DNA of 64,000 nucleotides from Nageia nagi (taxonomy: Eukaryota; Pinophyta), in the NCBI GenBank assembly GCA_050084985.1, contig JBITNC010000001.1, forward strand, positions 95,976,001 through 96,040,000. Direction: 5' to 3'. The notes under the pieces are model-generated. The model saw only the letters and a program-made list of their open reading frames with translations, did not search any database and was not told the DNA's origin. The stretch's first letter is position 1, and each line of letters opens with the position of its first letter. Positions 32,097 through 43,479 of the stretch are shown here, piece by piece. Position numbers and translations under genes: made by a program.

Positions 32097-34319
32097 TGTT
32101 GAGCATGTGTGATTGAGAAGTGTAATTGTAATTGTTGTCAACAAGGTATTGATCAGGTTCCGGAGGTATTGACCGGTTCCGGAGGCTTGAAAGAATTCCG
32201 AAATTGAGAAGTGTGATTGTAATAGTTGTTAACAAGACTGTGATCAGATTCCGGAGGTTTGACCGGGTTCCGGAGGTGCTGAGTGATTGAGATGTTGTCA
32301 ATACGTGATTTTGGTAAAGCCAGGGTTACGTAAACAAAGAGTTCCGGAAGTGAAGTGTGATTGATTGACCGGGTTCCGGAGGATTAACTAAGTTTCGAAA
32401 GTGAAGAGTGACTGTATAGATCGGGTTCCGGAGGTTTGACTATGTTCCGGAAGAGAGTGTGATTGGTTGATCTAGTTCCGGAAGAAGATGACGTCAGTGA
32501 TTTCGGGTCTTCACTTAAATCCGAAGTCCGGAAGTGATGAGGTCAGCAAGGAGCGATCAAAGAGCCGGAGCCAAGAGAGTAAAACATTCCGAAAGCAAAT
32601 GATGACATCATAAGGAAAGAGTTATACTCTGTTTCCGGAGTCCGGAAGTGATGACATCATGGTGCAAGTGTTCAAAGGTCCGGAGATAAAGGTCCGGAGA
32701 TAAAGGTCCGGAGACAAAAGTCCGGAGGTCAAGATCCGGAGATAAACGTCCGGAGATAAAAATCCGGAGATACACGTCTGAAGATAAAAGTCCGGAAATG
32801 ATGACATCATAAGGAAAGAGTTATACTCTGTTTCCGGAGTCCGGAAGTGATGACATCATGGTGCAAGTGTTCAAAGATCCGGAGATAAACGTCCGGAGAT
32901 AAAAATCCGGAGATACACGTCTGAAGATAAAAGTCCAGAAATGATGACGTCATGCGAAAAGCGTTATACTCTATTTCCGGAGTCCGGAGGATGATGACAT
33001 CACGATGTATACAGAAAACATCCGGTAAGCTAGGAAAGAGTCCGGAATAATCAGAAATACCATTATGAAGGAGAGAAGAGTCCGGAATCGTAAGAAATAC
33101 CATAATGAAGAATAAAAGAGTCCGGAATTAGCTGAAATCCATGGAGAAAGAAGTATACCTGTCTAAACAACTCTGTTTGAGAAATGAAAGTGTTCGTCAG
33201 TTACAAACAAGGATTCTGTTGATAACGTATAATGGTAGGAACAGTTTCCTGGAGTGTTATTGATGCGTAACGGTTAAGTACAGGAATAATGTGAAAAACG
33301 GATGTAAGAAAAGGAGCAGAGAGTTGCAGTGTGAACAGTGTGAAAATGGCAAGAAGTTATGAGTGCACAGCTCGAGGAGAGAAGTAGCTGAGATTGCACA
33401 GCTGGAGGACAATGTAAGTTATGATTGCACAGCTCGAGGAGAGAAGTAGCTGAGATTGCACAGCTTGAGAATAATGCAAGTAATGATTGCACAGCTCGAG
33501 GAGAAAGGAAGTAATGAGTGCACAGCTCGAGGAAAGTGGTAGTTGCGGTTTCACAGCTCAAGGAGAAGTGAAGCAGGTAATGGGATATGCAGATATAAGA
33601 GTTGGTTTCTAGGTGTAAAATGAGGGGGATGAAAAGGGTGAAAAGAGGCAAAGTGTGTGCGGAGTGTGTGATGAGAAGTGCGTGAAGTAAAGTATGCAAA
33701 CGCAGGTAATTGCATGAGTGTGATGAGCAGAGAAGTGAGTGAAAGCAAGTGCTGTGTGTAAAGTGAAGTATCCGAAGTGTATGCCGTGAGCATTAGAGCT
33801 AGACCATTGAGGGTCTTCTAGAACTGTATTCTCTCTTTCATCTTGAATGATGTCTCAAGTGGGTGCTTGATAAGTGGTAGTTGGTGCTACCCTTCACAGT
33901 TGGTGCTGTGAGTTTGAGAGCTGGAGTTGGTGCTCCAGGCAGTTGGTGCTGCTATTCTCAGAGTGGTAGTTGGTGCTACCCTTCACAGTTGGTGCTGTGA
34001 GTTTGAGAGCTGGAGTTGGTGCTCCAGGCAGTTGGTGCTGCCATTCTCAGAGTGGTAGTCGGTGCTACCCTTCACAGTTGGTGCTGTGACTCTGTAAGTT
34101 TTTTTTAATGGCTGGATTTGGATTGGTGTCCAAGCAGTCATTTTCGGGGATGTAGCCAATCTGGTGAACCTCGTTACATCTGGTGTTGTGTGATGTACTG
34201 GTGTGATTGCTTAGTTTTCTCTGGTTTTTAATCTATCGTTATTTAAGAAGATTAAATTGATTATTTTTATATATACTGATTCACCCCCCCCCCCTCTCAG
34301 TGTCACTCAAAGTCCAACA
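32097..34319 (+). repeat. 3' LTR (2,223 bp)
   Basis: It is collinear with the 5' LTR. Differences noticed: one G fewer at about 32172, one G more at about 32370, A for G near 32397, and one G more near 33375. It ends CCAACA before the right target duplication. Confidence 0.97.
33855..34133 (+). other. Array of 12 hairpins with TTGGTG-type loops (3' LTR)
   Basis: This is an identical copy of the array at 29109-29387, offset by 4746 bp, with the same stems and the same two loop variants. Confidence 0.9.
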
Positions 34320-34324
34320 AATTT
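34320..34324. repeat. Target-site duplication, right
   Basis: AATTT directly follows the 3' LTR and equals 27347-27351. Confidence 0.95.
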
Positions 34325-35715
34325 GTGCCTTCAATTGGGTCATATGTTGTTGTGGACTGTTCTATTCCATATGTTCCAAACATTATTCCACTTCTTTTTA
34401 TGCATAAACTACCAACCTTAAGATTCTTGCAATGGTTGCAAGCTCAACATCTTTTTCTACAGTGAACATGTCTATTGGTTTCATGCCATTAGGAAATGAT
34501 TCTCTATTCAATGGCCATATTTCACTCTTTCAAAACTTGCTTTTTATCAGACAAAAGGGCAAGCTTGAAAGCTCTACTTTCTAGTTCTACTAATTCTATT
34601 CTCCTAATTTCTATGTGTAGATGTTTTTCCATCCATTTTTGACTTTTATGTTTTTAAATATGTCTTGAATGGAGAGAATACACTTTACATCTAAAGGGGC
34701 TATAGGTTATGGTTGGTATGTCCAAGAAGAAGATCATTACTAAGAGACCTCATCTCTTGAGTCATAGATAAGTTCATGTCATGTCCATCAAAAATAAAAT
34801 GTCTATTTGTGGGTGAAGCTCCACCTAGAATTTATTTTGGAAAATGGTGCAACCAATTTAGGAATAACTACTCCTTGGTCATCCAAGCATGAGATTGTGC
34901 TCCCACTTCATAATCTATAATGTAATTTTTCATCTTTCTTTTTGCCTCGAAAAAGTAGAATATATGAATGTTTTGCCTTACTACATTAATACAACATAAA
35001 ATTGTTGTCCATTTTGTACTTTTGGATAGTATATGTGGCACAATTATGCTACCCATCTTCTCAATCATCCACATTTCACAAATTTTACTTTCTTGTACCA
35101 ATTTTTTAAATTATCATAAAAATCAATGACAATTGATGGTTGCAACATCAAAACTCTATTCCTATCTAAATCTTATGTAGTCCTTATAGTCAAAATTGAA
35201 TGATATCTATGGAAACTAATCCATCATGATCTATTTGGTAATCCATTCTTGAATGGATTTGGCCTTGTTTGATATATGTGAGCCACATTTGATTTCATCT
35301 AAATAAACTCCAAATCACAATCAAGTTGAGCTAGGGCTTTGCATCATTCAATGAATTCTAGCTCTTCTTCCATAGAAAGAATGATGTTGGTTCACTTCTT
35401 TATCTTGTCAAGTCTAATAGCCAATATGTTAAACTTCTAGCAAAGATTTCTCATATTTTTTGCTCTTGCTCTAATGGAGAAGTCATTATCTTTAACATCT
35501 TTGATGGTATGATCATATATTCTTTTGTTTACATTTTGCTATTGTAGTTTGCCTTCACCTTTCATTTATGGTGTTGAGATGATTTTTCAACAACATCCAT
35601 TATTTCTTTACTATTCTAAACAAAGTTATAAAGTATATCATTATGATGTGGTTATCTAATGCATCACATCATCTGAGTCAACCATATGAAATTTCAATCT
35701 TCATAATAAATTAGT
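34325..35715 (-). pseudogene. pogo/Tigger transposase relic, left arm of inverted dimer B
   Basis: This is the minus-strand partner of 35731-36946 and counterpart of 18235-19677 in block A. A clear open piece at 35101-34868 contains TTILCCINVVRQNIHIFYFF and HAWMTKE, i.e. the middle of the DDE_1 domain (strand after the first Asp, then the WMTKE motif). Further left a C-terminal block is visible near 34500-34560. Its outer end was cut off from the rest of the block by the LTR insertion. Stops and indels show a dead gene. Confidence 0.8.
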
Positions 35716-35730
35716 CTTAGGTATAAGAGA

Positions 35731-36946
35731 ACTTATTTACTATCAAGAGTGAAATTTCATGTGGTTGACTTAGATAATGGTGATATATTAAGCAACCCAC
35801 CTTATAATGACATACTTTGTAACTCTATTAAAAATAATAAAGAAACAATGGACATTGTTGACTTCTCAACACCATACGCAAAATACAATGATAATGTGCA
35901 ATAGCAAAATATAGATATAAGAGGATAATGATCTTGTCATCAAAGTTGTCAAGGATGAAAATTTCTACATTAGAACAAGAGAAAAAAATGGGAAATCCAT
36001 ACTAGCAATTTACATATTAGTTTTCAGGATTGATAATAACAAAAATAAAGGGACCATCAACAATCTTTTCTATGGAAGAAGAGCTAGAAGTCGTTGAATG
36101 GTGCAAAGATGTAGCTCAACATGGTCATGGTTTGGAGGGTATTTAGTTGAAATCACATGGACCACATCTCTTAAACAAGGCCAAATCCATTCAATAATGT
36201 ATTACCACTTAGATCATGGTGGATGGGGTTTTAGAGACATTATCTTGGCTTGATTGTAAGGATTGTAAAAGGTTTAAATAAGGATAAAGTTGTGATGTTG
36301 CAATTATCCATTATTGTTGATTTTTATAACAATTTGAAAATCTTAAACAATATTAATCAATATGGACCAATAAAGATTTAGAACTATGATGAAACATGTG
36401 TACTAGTAGGCAAAAATTATGTAATGCAAATGATTATGAAGCTAGGCAGAAGAAGTGTGTTAGATAGACTATCCAAAAGTATAGAGTGGATAACAATTTT
36501 TATGTTGCATTAATGCAACATGAAAATATTCTAGCATTCTACTTTTTCATGTCAAAGGGACAACTAAAAAATTACATTGCAAATTGTGAAGTAGGGGCTT
36601 ACATGGCAACATAACCCCATGCTTGGATGATCAATGAGTTATTCCTAAATTGTTTGCACCATTTTGCCAAATCGATTCCAAGTTGGGTTTAACCCACAAA
36701 CAAACATCTTATTTTTTATGGCCATGGAAGCCAAGTGGCTTTATCCATGATTCAAGAGGGAAGATCTTTTGGTCTTGATCTTCTTAAATTGCCTCCATAC
36801 ACCAACCATAAACTACAATATTTAGATCTAAGTGTATTTTCTCCATTTAAGGCATAAGGTCAAAGTGGATGGCAAAATATACACACATAGAAATTAGAAT
36901 GTGACAATGACCAATATTTAGTGTGGGTGTTTTAAGGGCAATGCTA
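35731..36946 (+). pseudogene. pogo/Tigger transposase relic, right arm of inverted dimer B
   Basis: The plus strand keeps DDE_1 words: IIEW-type phrase near 36080, a DFYNNLE-like stretch near 36310, NYDETCVLVGK near 36375, REW-like and KNYIANCE near 36570, and then a FDGHG-like phrase near 36710 with LLKLPPYTNHKLQ (about 36780-36820) and SVFSPF. The right arm begins only 15 bases after the left arm ends. It is slightly better preserved than copy A in the catalytic region but still broken by stops. Confidence 0.82.
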
Positions 36947-36949
36947 TGA

Positions 36950-37158
36950 AGTCTACACACCCTTCCACATAGTAGATTAAATTTTTGTACTATTGTTAAA
37001 ATGATTATAATGGTAGGGAAATGGGTAAATTCATCCATTACAACACTCATATAATTTTTACCTTTATCTTTGGCCAATTGGGTGATGTAATCCATGGGCA
37101 CGTTTCCTTGTTTTGGAGTTGGAATAATCACTTCTGGCAACAAACTAGAAAACATCAA
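36950..37158 (-). pseudogene. Gypsy-like integrase fragment
   Basis: A minus-strand open piece (37158-36847) includes VPMDYITQL, then KDKGKNYMSVVMDEFTHF, resembling the start of a Ty3/gypsy integrase core (first Asp, then VVVDRFT-like strand). It is short and isolated; the plus-strand neighbour at 37330 is also Gypsy but points the other way. Confidence 0.4.
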
Positions 37159-37329
37159 AGCCTAGCACTCAAGATGAGTTGAGAAGCTTTGTAGGAACAA
37201 TTCAATAGATGATGAAGTTCATTAAAGACTAGTTATATGTTGTTGCACCACTAATGAAAATGTTATAAAGAAATAAAATTATTGTGTAGAGTAAAGAAGA
37301 AGAATAAGAATCTCAGAAGTTGAATGAAA

Positions 37330-38220
37330 AGGTGTGTAATGCATCTATTCTAGCCATGTCGAACATGAGGATACCTTTCAATAAACCATTAAAACATTTT
37401 CAAACACAAAGTAAACTACAACATTCAATATATTTTAAATGGATGGGTTTCTTACAATAGTTTAAATATTTGATCATGTATAAGGGTAAAAATAATAATT
37501 TATTTGACATATTATTTAGACCTCTAGTGAAACTTTCTTCAATTATTATGGAGTTAAAAGCCTTTTTCTTTTATCATTCATTTCATAAAGATGAATCTAA
37601 GAAGGATGAGGAATTTAAATATGTCTATTTGAGTCTTAGATAAAAAACAAATGCTTCATTGGAAGACTATTACTTGGAGGATGGCTTCTTTTTCAAGTTT
37701 GAATAAGCTTTGTGTTCCAAAAGGTAGTTAATTGTAGCTAATTAGAGAAGCTTATACTTTATTATTTACTAATTATTTTGCGATGCATAAAATAGTAGGA
37801 AATTTATAATGGTATACGCATTGGCCAAATATGCAGAATGATGTTACCAGATACATTTGTAGGTGTACCATTTGTAGTACAAGTAAGCTATGTTATCGAA
37901 AGTTAGGATATTCCAATCCCCTACCAATTTCAAGTTAGCCTTGAGAGAGCATTGCAATTGATTTTGTGGGATTACTACTACTGATCTCAAGGGGAATGCC
38001 TATTGTATATGGTAGTTGAAAGGTTTAGTAAAATGGTAATCCTAGAAAATGTTATAACTAAAGGAGCAACTGATTTATTCATTTGAATGTGTTTATGCAT
38101 TTTTGCTTTCCCAAGAGTATCATTAGTGACTATGATACTCATTCCTTAGGGTGAACCTTAATTATGGTATATGTTGTTGCTTGATTACATGGGACATACT
38201 AATGACATTAACTCCATCCA
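37330..38220 (+). pseudogene. Ty3/gypsy RNase H - integrase remnant
   Basis: Translated with frame changes, the plus strand gives the RNase H end (KPLKHFQTQ..., KWMGFLQ, a YKGKNN---D-L-RP phrase at about 37400-37520), a spacer, then integrase features: GDYYLEDGFFFK-like residues (about 37665-37690), a zinc-binding-like region near 37800-37890, and a core start with IDFVG near 37955 and GNAY. RNase H before integrase identifies Gypsy. It is interrupted by many stops and fades out near 38200, where the minus strand has a poly-A-like run (38246). Confidence 0.6.
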
Positions 38221-40056
38221 TTAGCCTTTTCTCTTTGCCAACTTCTTTTTTTTTTTTTTGGTTTATGGCTTCATCTTCTCCATAGTTTATCAACTCTACT
38301 TCATATTTATTTTTTAGCTTTAAAATCTTATTAATGGTAATTTTCAAAGATTGATCTTTCAAATTTTAATTTTTAATATTTAGGGGTTGTGGAATGTAAG
38401 TGCAAATGATGGTACTTAATTTTTTATATATGGGTTCACATTGGCCTTAGGAGGCTATATTAGATATACCCTATATTGGTAAGAAGGTGGAGGAGAAAAA
38501 GATAAAGGATACTTTTAATGAATTTTGGGTTTGGTAAATGTTACATTACAAGTATTTTAGAAATAAATGGAGGGAGGATCAATAGAAAATTTAAGTTCAT
38601 GGGGACTCAAACTAATAATTTCTATACATGGATGTTCTTGGTTGAGCATCATTGTAGCATATGTTGAGGTGGTAGAAAGATTCTTAGGTGTTCTCACATT
38701 AATGACTATGACTGACTAGCGAGATCACCCATGTAATTTGCATTGTAGTGGATCAAGTTAATATTTTGAGAATAAAAACAATCTTGTGAAACTAACTAAA
38801 AGTGTAGAATGCATGTAGGGTATTAAATTGAAGTATGATATTTTGATTTCCAACCTTGACATTTATTTGTTCAATTGAAGAACTTGAAGGCTACTTCAAT
38901 AATAGACATTTCTTACTATTTAGAACTTGATTTCCTAATTATTAATGATGGGACTAAGGAAAGCTTATCATGAGCAAGGTGGATAGGATTTCATGAGCAC
39001 TTCCAAATGATAGAACAAGATTTGGTCTTAGCCCTAGCACTCTCAAGAGATCAAGGAAGAGTGGAGAAAATGATCCAAATGGATAATTTGAAGAAAAACC
39101 AAACATTCTTAGAGTGAAGAATTTAGGTAGGATACTCATGATGAGATGTTTGTGATGTTACATTAAAGCTACTCATTGTATACATAATTGAAATTAGATG
39201 AATTTTAATTATAAATGAATAAGTTGTAGGTAAACAATGTATCAACTTGATGACAATATTTATTATGAAGCCTACAACATGATGGACTATTATCAACCTA
39301 ATGACATTATAGGATGATGCATAAAAAATAGTTTTTAGCAAATGACATGGAAGGATGATGTTGACCCAATTACATGATGGACTTTTTTTGACTTGACGAT
39401 ATGGTGGGATGATGTTGACTTGGCAATATAACAAATGATGTTGACCTGCTTACATGGAGAGGTCATGTCAACTTATCTATATGTAGGATGTTATCAACTC
39501 AATGATATATGTAGATGGAGTTCAAATATTTGCAAGGATATCTATTGCTAACTTGGTTGTAGAGGTGCGTATTATCGACCCTATTGAAGAAGAAATGGTA
39601 CTGAATTAATTAGAAATTTTACAAGAAACTAAAGAGTTAAAAGAATTTGAAAGGGTCAATTAATGGAAAGATAGAAGGTTATGAAGTTCAAAGGACAAAC
39701 TTTATTTGGGTACCTATAAATAAGAGTTCATACCTCATTTTGAGGGTAATGAACTACAGTTGAAGAATGATTTTCAAAGTTGGTGATAGGAGTTGGTTTA
39801 GAGTTGTTAGATATCATTAAGGCATCTTTTTGTAATTATTTTATCCATTTGGAAAGGCATAAGTGCTTAATAATATTTTGGTTGCAACTAATTTAGATGA
39901 TCAATATATATCCAAACTCAATTGAAAGAGGATGTTTACCCACATTAAGGTTTTAGCACTATAAAATACTTTATTTAATTATCTATAGATTCTATGTAAT
40001 TAACTCTTATAGAATTTACATAACATCTATTTAATGTTTGTATATATATATAATTA
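38221..40056. other. No gene recognised; degenerate GATGTTGAC repeats
   Basis: AT-rich. Between about 39190 and 39520 the words GGATGATGTTGAC, TGACTTG and ATCAACCTAATGACA recur five or six times at 40-60 bp intervals, a loose tandem repeat. The part near 39650-39960 may belong to the Gypsy remnant, but no motif is convincing. Confidence 0.4.
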
Positions 40057-41557
40057 TGAGCTGTTCTAGGGCTCACACCTCAAATGTGCCCTAAGAGAGG
40101 GATGTTTGGCTTCTAGCTTCCAAAATGATCCAAATGAGCTTAAACATTCACCAAATATCCAACTACTTTCTAGGAATGAAAGTTATGCAATCAAACTTGC
40201 AAAAAATATCTTCAAACCCAATGTCTATCTATGATGAGCAATTATGAAATTAATGTTAGAAAATGTCTCCAGTATTCCAATGACTTGATCAAAAATCAAA
40301 ATGGTACTTCAATGGTGCAAAAATGCTCCACGATCCAATGTCCCACTTGAAGAGCCAAAACAAATGTCAAGCAATGAAACTATCATTCTAGATTCAACTT
40401 TGCACTTAGAGAGCAAAATAGAGATTTCAAGCAATGCAAAACTACTCTAAAACTCAACATCCAAGCATAAAGAGACAAATATCAATATTTCCACAACAAA
40501 ATGTAATTGTATTTCATATAGCAACAATGGAGCAATTATAATATTTTTTTCAATTTAAGGAGTTTGTTCTTAGACTATCTCCAAAAGGGTTATTTTAGAT
40601 GACTTGAAGGCCACACCAATCCCAAAAGTAGTGAGGCAAGATTAGGTTTTCTCTAGAGTAGCTATGATGGAACCAACATAATTCCTCTTAATATGGTTAA
40701 AGTAAGTTCAAGGGTAGCCCCCTATCCCCTTGATACCTCAAATGCAAGTTGCCCCATAAGTGGGAAAGATAAAGTCTCCACTCAATCTAAAAAAGGGGTT
40801 TAATAGTAAAAATCAACATATCCCATAATGAATATGAGTCCTTCTTTTATATGTGAGGGTAATCATCTTCTAATCTTACATTGAGATGATTTGATGATGG
40901 AGAGATATGATCTATGTGCTCATGTATGCAACATCCAAGATGGGTAGCCTTGGGATGGATGAAATCACATCTAAGGGCCATGAATGCCAACATTCAAGAG
41001 GGCTAATGTCAGAGCACCTCATGATTAATGACATAGGTCCATGTACCTAGGAGGACCAATGCGAGGTCTTAGGATGGTCACATGCCCAACGTCCATGTTA
41101 GGGAGCCATCCACTTGCCTCAAGATTACCAATGCTTAGTTCAAAGTACCATGTCCATCCTTCGAGCTCCAAGTGAGCTCATAGTTGGTGCAATCATGTAG
41201 GGGATACTCTACCTCAAGGAGGGGAGCACTAATGACTAGAGATACACTTAACACCAATATTATAATCATTAGGGTTAAAATATGCAACACCTTATTTAAG
41301 GAGACTAATATTGCATTTACAAATATAATTACCTTGGTATTATAAGTACAACATTATTGGCATTTTAGTAATTAAATTAAACATAAATAAATAAATAAAG
41401 GGACCATTTATTCCATAATTAGAGCTTTATTAAGTCTCTAAGTGGAATTTACAACATTTTTGCTAAGTTCTAACAAATGATACAAAATCACTCCTAAATT
41501 AATGTTCCTATTTATTAGAGGTGAAATGGGTAAAACACCTATAAAATGGGAACATTA
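40057..41557 (-). repeat. 3' LTR (about 1.5 kb)
   Basis: On the plus strand it begins TGAGCTGTTCTAGGGC and ends ATTACA (minus strand TGTAATGTTCCC). A purine-rich GGGGAGGACATACT on the minus strand lies just before its start and may be the polypurine tract. Confidence 0.78.
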
Positions 41558-41767
41558 CAAGTATGTCCTCCCCAAATTGTTTTTCCCCAAGGAATACTTC
41601 CATTGTACTTCAAGTGTTACCTTAGTCTTGCATTATGCAACTTTGATATCAAAAGGAAATGTGTGTGCAAGGAGTATTACTACAAAGGTTCCAATTCCTA
41701 ATCGTTATTCAAGGATGCCAAGAAATACCATAAAGTACTCATGTTGTACTAAGAACATCTTCCAAAA

Positions 41768-43456
41768 CTATCTTTGAGGTACCTTGGATCCTTTCCATGT
41801 CTTGTTGACTAACTTAATGTGCCCTATGTTGATAAGTATTGCAACCTTATGTATAGATGGAGATGGGTTATGATCATGCTCCCAAGCTTCCAATGTGATT
41901 GCTATAATTGCTCTTGTATGTGTAGATTCTAATTTTAGGATGTAACATGATACCTTTATGCTAAAATCCTCCTTTAAAACTATCCATAACATCTTACTGA
42001 TCTCCTCCTTGAGTGGTGCAACTTGAATATTACCTATTTGAAGACCCTTGTACAATATTATGGTGTAGGGAGTAGTCATAATTCCAATGTTTGGGCTCCA
42101 CACCTCTAGAATGTTGATCATTTATTTTGGGCACCCAACTCTTATTCCATTATCTTCATTATTTATCCCTACATCATTCGTGAGTGGATATTCGAAGCAT
42201 ACTTCAATTGATAAATTTTAATCTACATTTTGCAAAGCAACATCCTCTTTACTCTCTACTTTCTAGTCATAAAGTTCATGTTGTAACTTCATGTTTATGT
42301 CCATTGGGTCCTTCTTATCTCGTTGAGCTTTATCCATTGATTGAGATAAACAAACATTATCTTCTTTTAAAATAATGACCATTTCCTCTAATTAAGAATT
42401 CCTCCTAACAAATTCATTTGATTATTGCTTAATATTATGGAGTCTCTCTTGATACTGAAGTTCATTTTCTTTATAATTTTTCTGCAATCTTCTATATTCT
42501 TGTTTGGTAGTTGTTAGCTCTTCTATAGCTATAAACATTGATTATTCCAATTGTTTGATTTTCTCAAAAGATACCACCTTTAGATTTATTTTATTGGAGA
42601 TTATTTTGCAAATCTCCCTCTTTATTTAGTAACATATCCTTGAGTATAACAAGTTTTGCTTTCATGCTTTCAACATCACCTTTGGCTTTTTGGCTTCAAA
42701 TTTACCTTCTTCGAGAGCAATTACTAGTTTAGCAATTTCCTCCTTTATGTATTCAATATTAAATTCTTCCAATTGATTATGTTTCACTAGTTGGTTTTCC
42801 CTTTTCTTGCATACTGCCTTGGATCTTTTTACTTCCAAGTATGTCTTTTCAACTTTCTGCTTCCTCAACTTTAGCTCTAGTCTTATCTAGAAGGGATTGA
42901 TATTAGCCTCTGTATCTTTTATTTCCTTTTGAGTGATCTTGATCAACTTATCATTATGACTTAGTTCTACTAGATTTGTGATATCTTTATGTCCTTTAAT
43001 TAATCTAATGGTTGAATTATAGTCAAAATTCTTCTTACAAAAAAGCCCAATTTCTTCTTTCTTTTATTGAATAGTGTTTTCAAATTTTTCCTTTAAGGAT
43101 TTCTCATTTTGCTGTAGTAATGTTATAGCCTCTTGCAATGCTACTTGGGCTAGTTTCCTTTTCCATTCGATACTCTTCTCTTCTATTTCCATTAGAGCTC
43201 CATCTATATCATCATAGCTTACCTCTAATGCTTCATATTTGCTTTCTAAATTACTCAAGCTTTTCCTTGCCTCCATGAGATCTTTCTTCATGTTTGTGAG
43301 CTCATTACTAAGAGTGTTTTCATCTTCTTGTTCCTGTGTATCTTTCCCTTTATTCTATGGAATAGTTCTTTCTTTACTTCAAACCATCTTTGAAAGTTCC
43401 CTCTTTTTTATAAATGCTTTGAAGTCATTCATCTCTTTAGAATTTTCTAACTTCAT
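41768..43456 (-). pseudogene. Coiled-coil gag-like frame, about 562 codons, broken only by stops
   Basis: From an ATG at 43456-43454 to a stop at 41768 one minus-strand frame can be followed throughout. It contains about a dozen stop codons but no frameshift. Open pieces at 43291-43064, 42868-42662 and 42121-41768 are all in this frame. The first two thirds are rich in Lys, Glu, Leu and Ile with heptad-like spacing, i.e. a long coiled coil. The C-terminal 118 codons look globular (IGNIQVAPLKEEI, GHIKLVNKTWKG) and match nothing I know. Position after leader and primer-binding site is that of gag. It could also be a captured host coiled-coil gene. Confidence 0.62.
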
Positions 43457-43479
43457 TGTGCTAATTTAAAATTCCCTTT

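Larger units (their letters stand above)
27352..34319 (+). mobile_element. Young, polymerase-less Copia (SIRE-like) LTR element, 6,968 bp
   Basis: Two 2.2-kb LTRs flank a 2.5-kb interior with an initiator-Met primer-binding site, a Gag-protease region, a scrap of integrase, and a polypurine tract before the 3' LTR. Both ends have TG...CA termini and a perfect 5-bp target duplication. The LTRs differ by only about one substitution and three single-base indels by eye, so the insertion is recent. RT and RNase H are entirely absent: the sequence jumps from protease to a few dozen integrase residues and then to the 3' end. It must have been copied with enzymes from another element. Gag layout (one knuckle, coiled coil, SGLGYE word, two more knuckles) and the GGGGGAGATTGTTG end suggest the SIRE-type Copia lineage. 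Confidence 0.95.
24893..36946. repeat. Duplicated block, copy B, split by a young LTR element
   Basis: 24893-27346 matches 15995-18230 and 34325-36946 matches 18235-20920. The junction falls exactly at the target duplication AATTT of the inserted element (27352-34319). Copy B retains about 160 bp, including a primer-binding site at 25730, that copy A lacks. Divergence between copies is clearly larger than that between the LTRs of the inserted element, so the duplication is older than the insertion. Confidence 0.82.
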
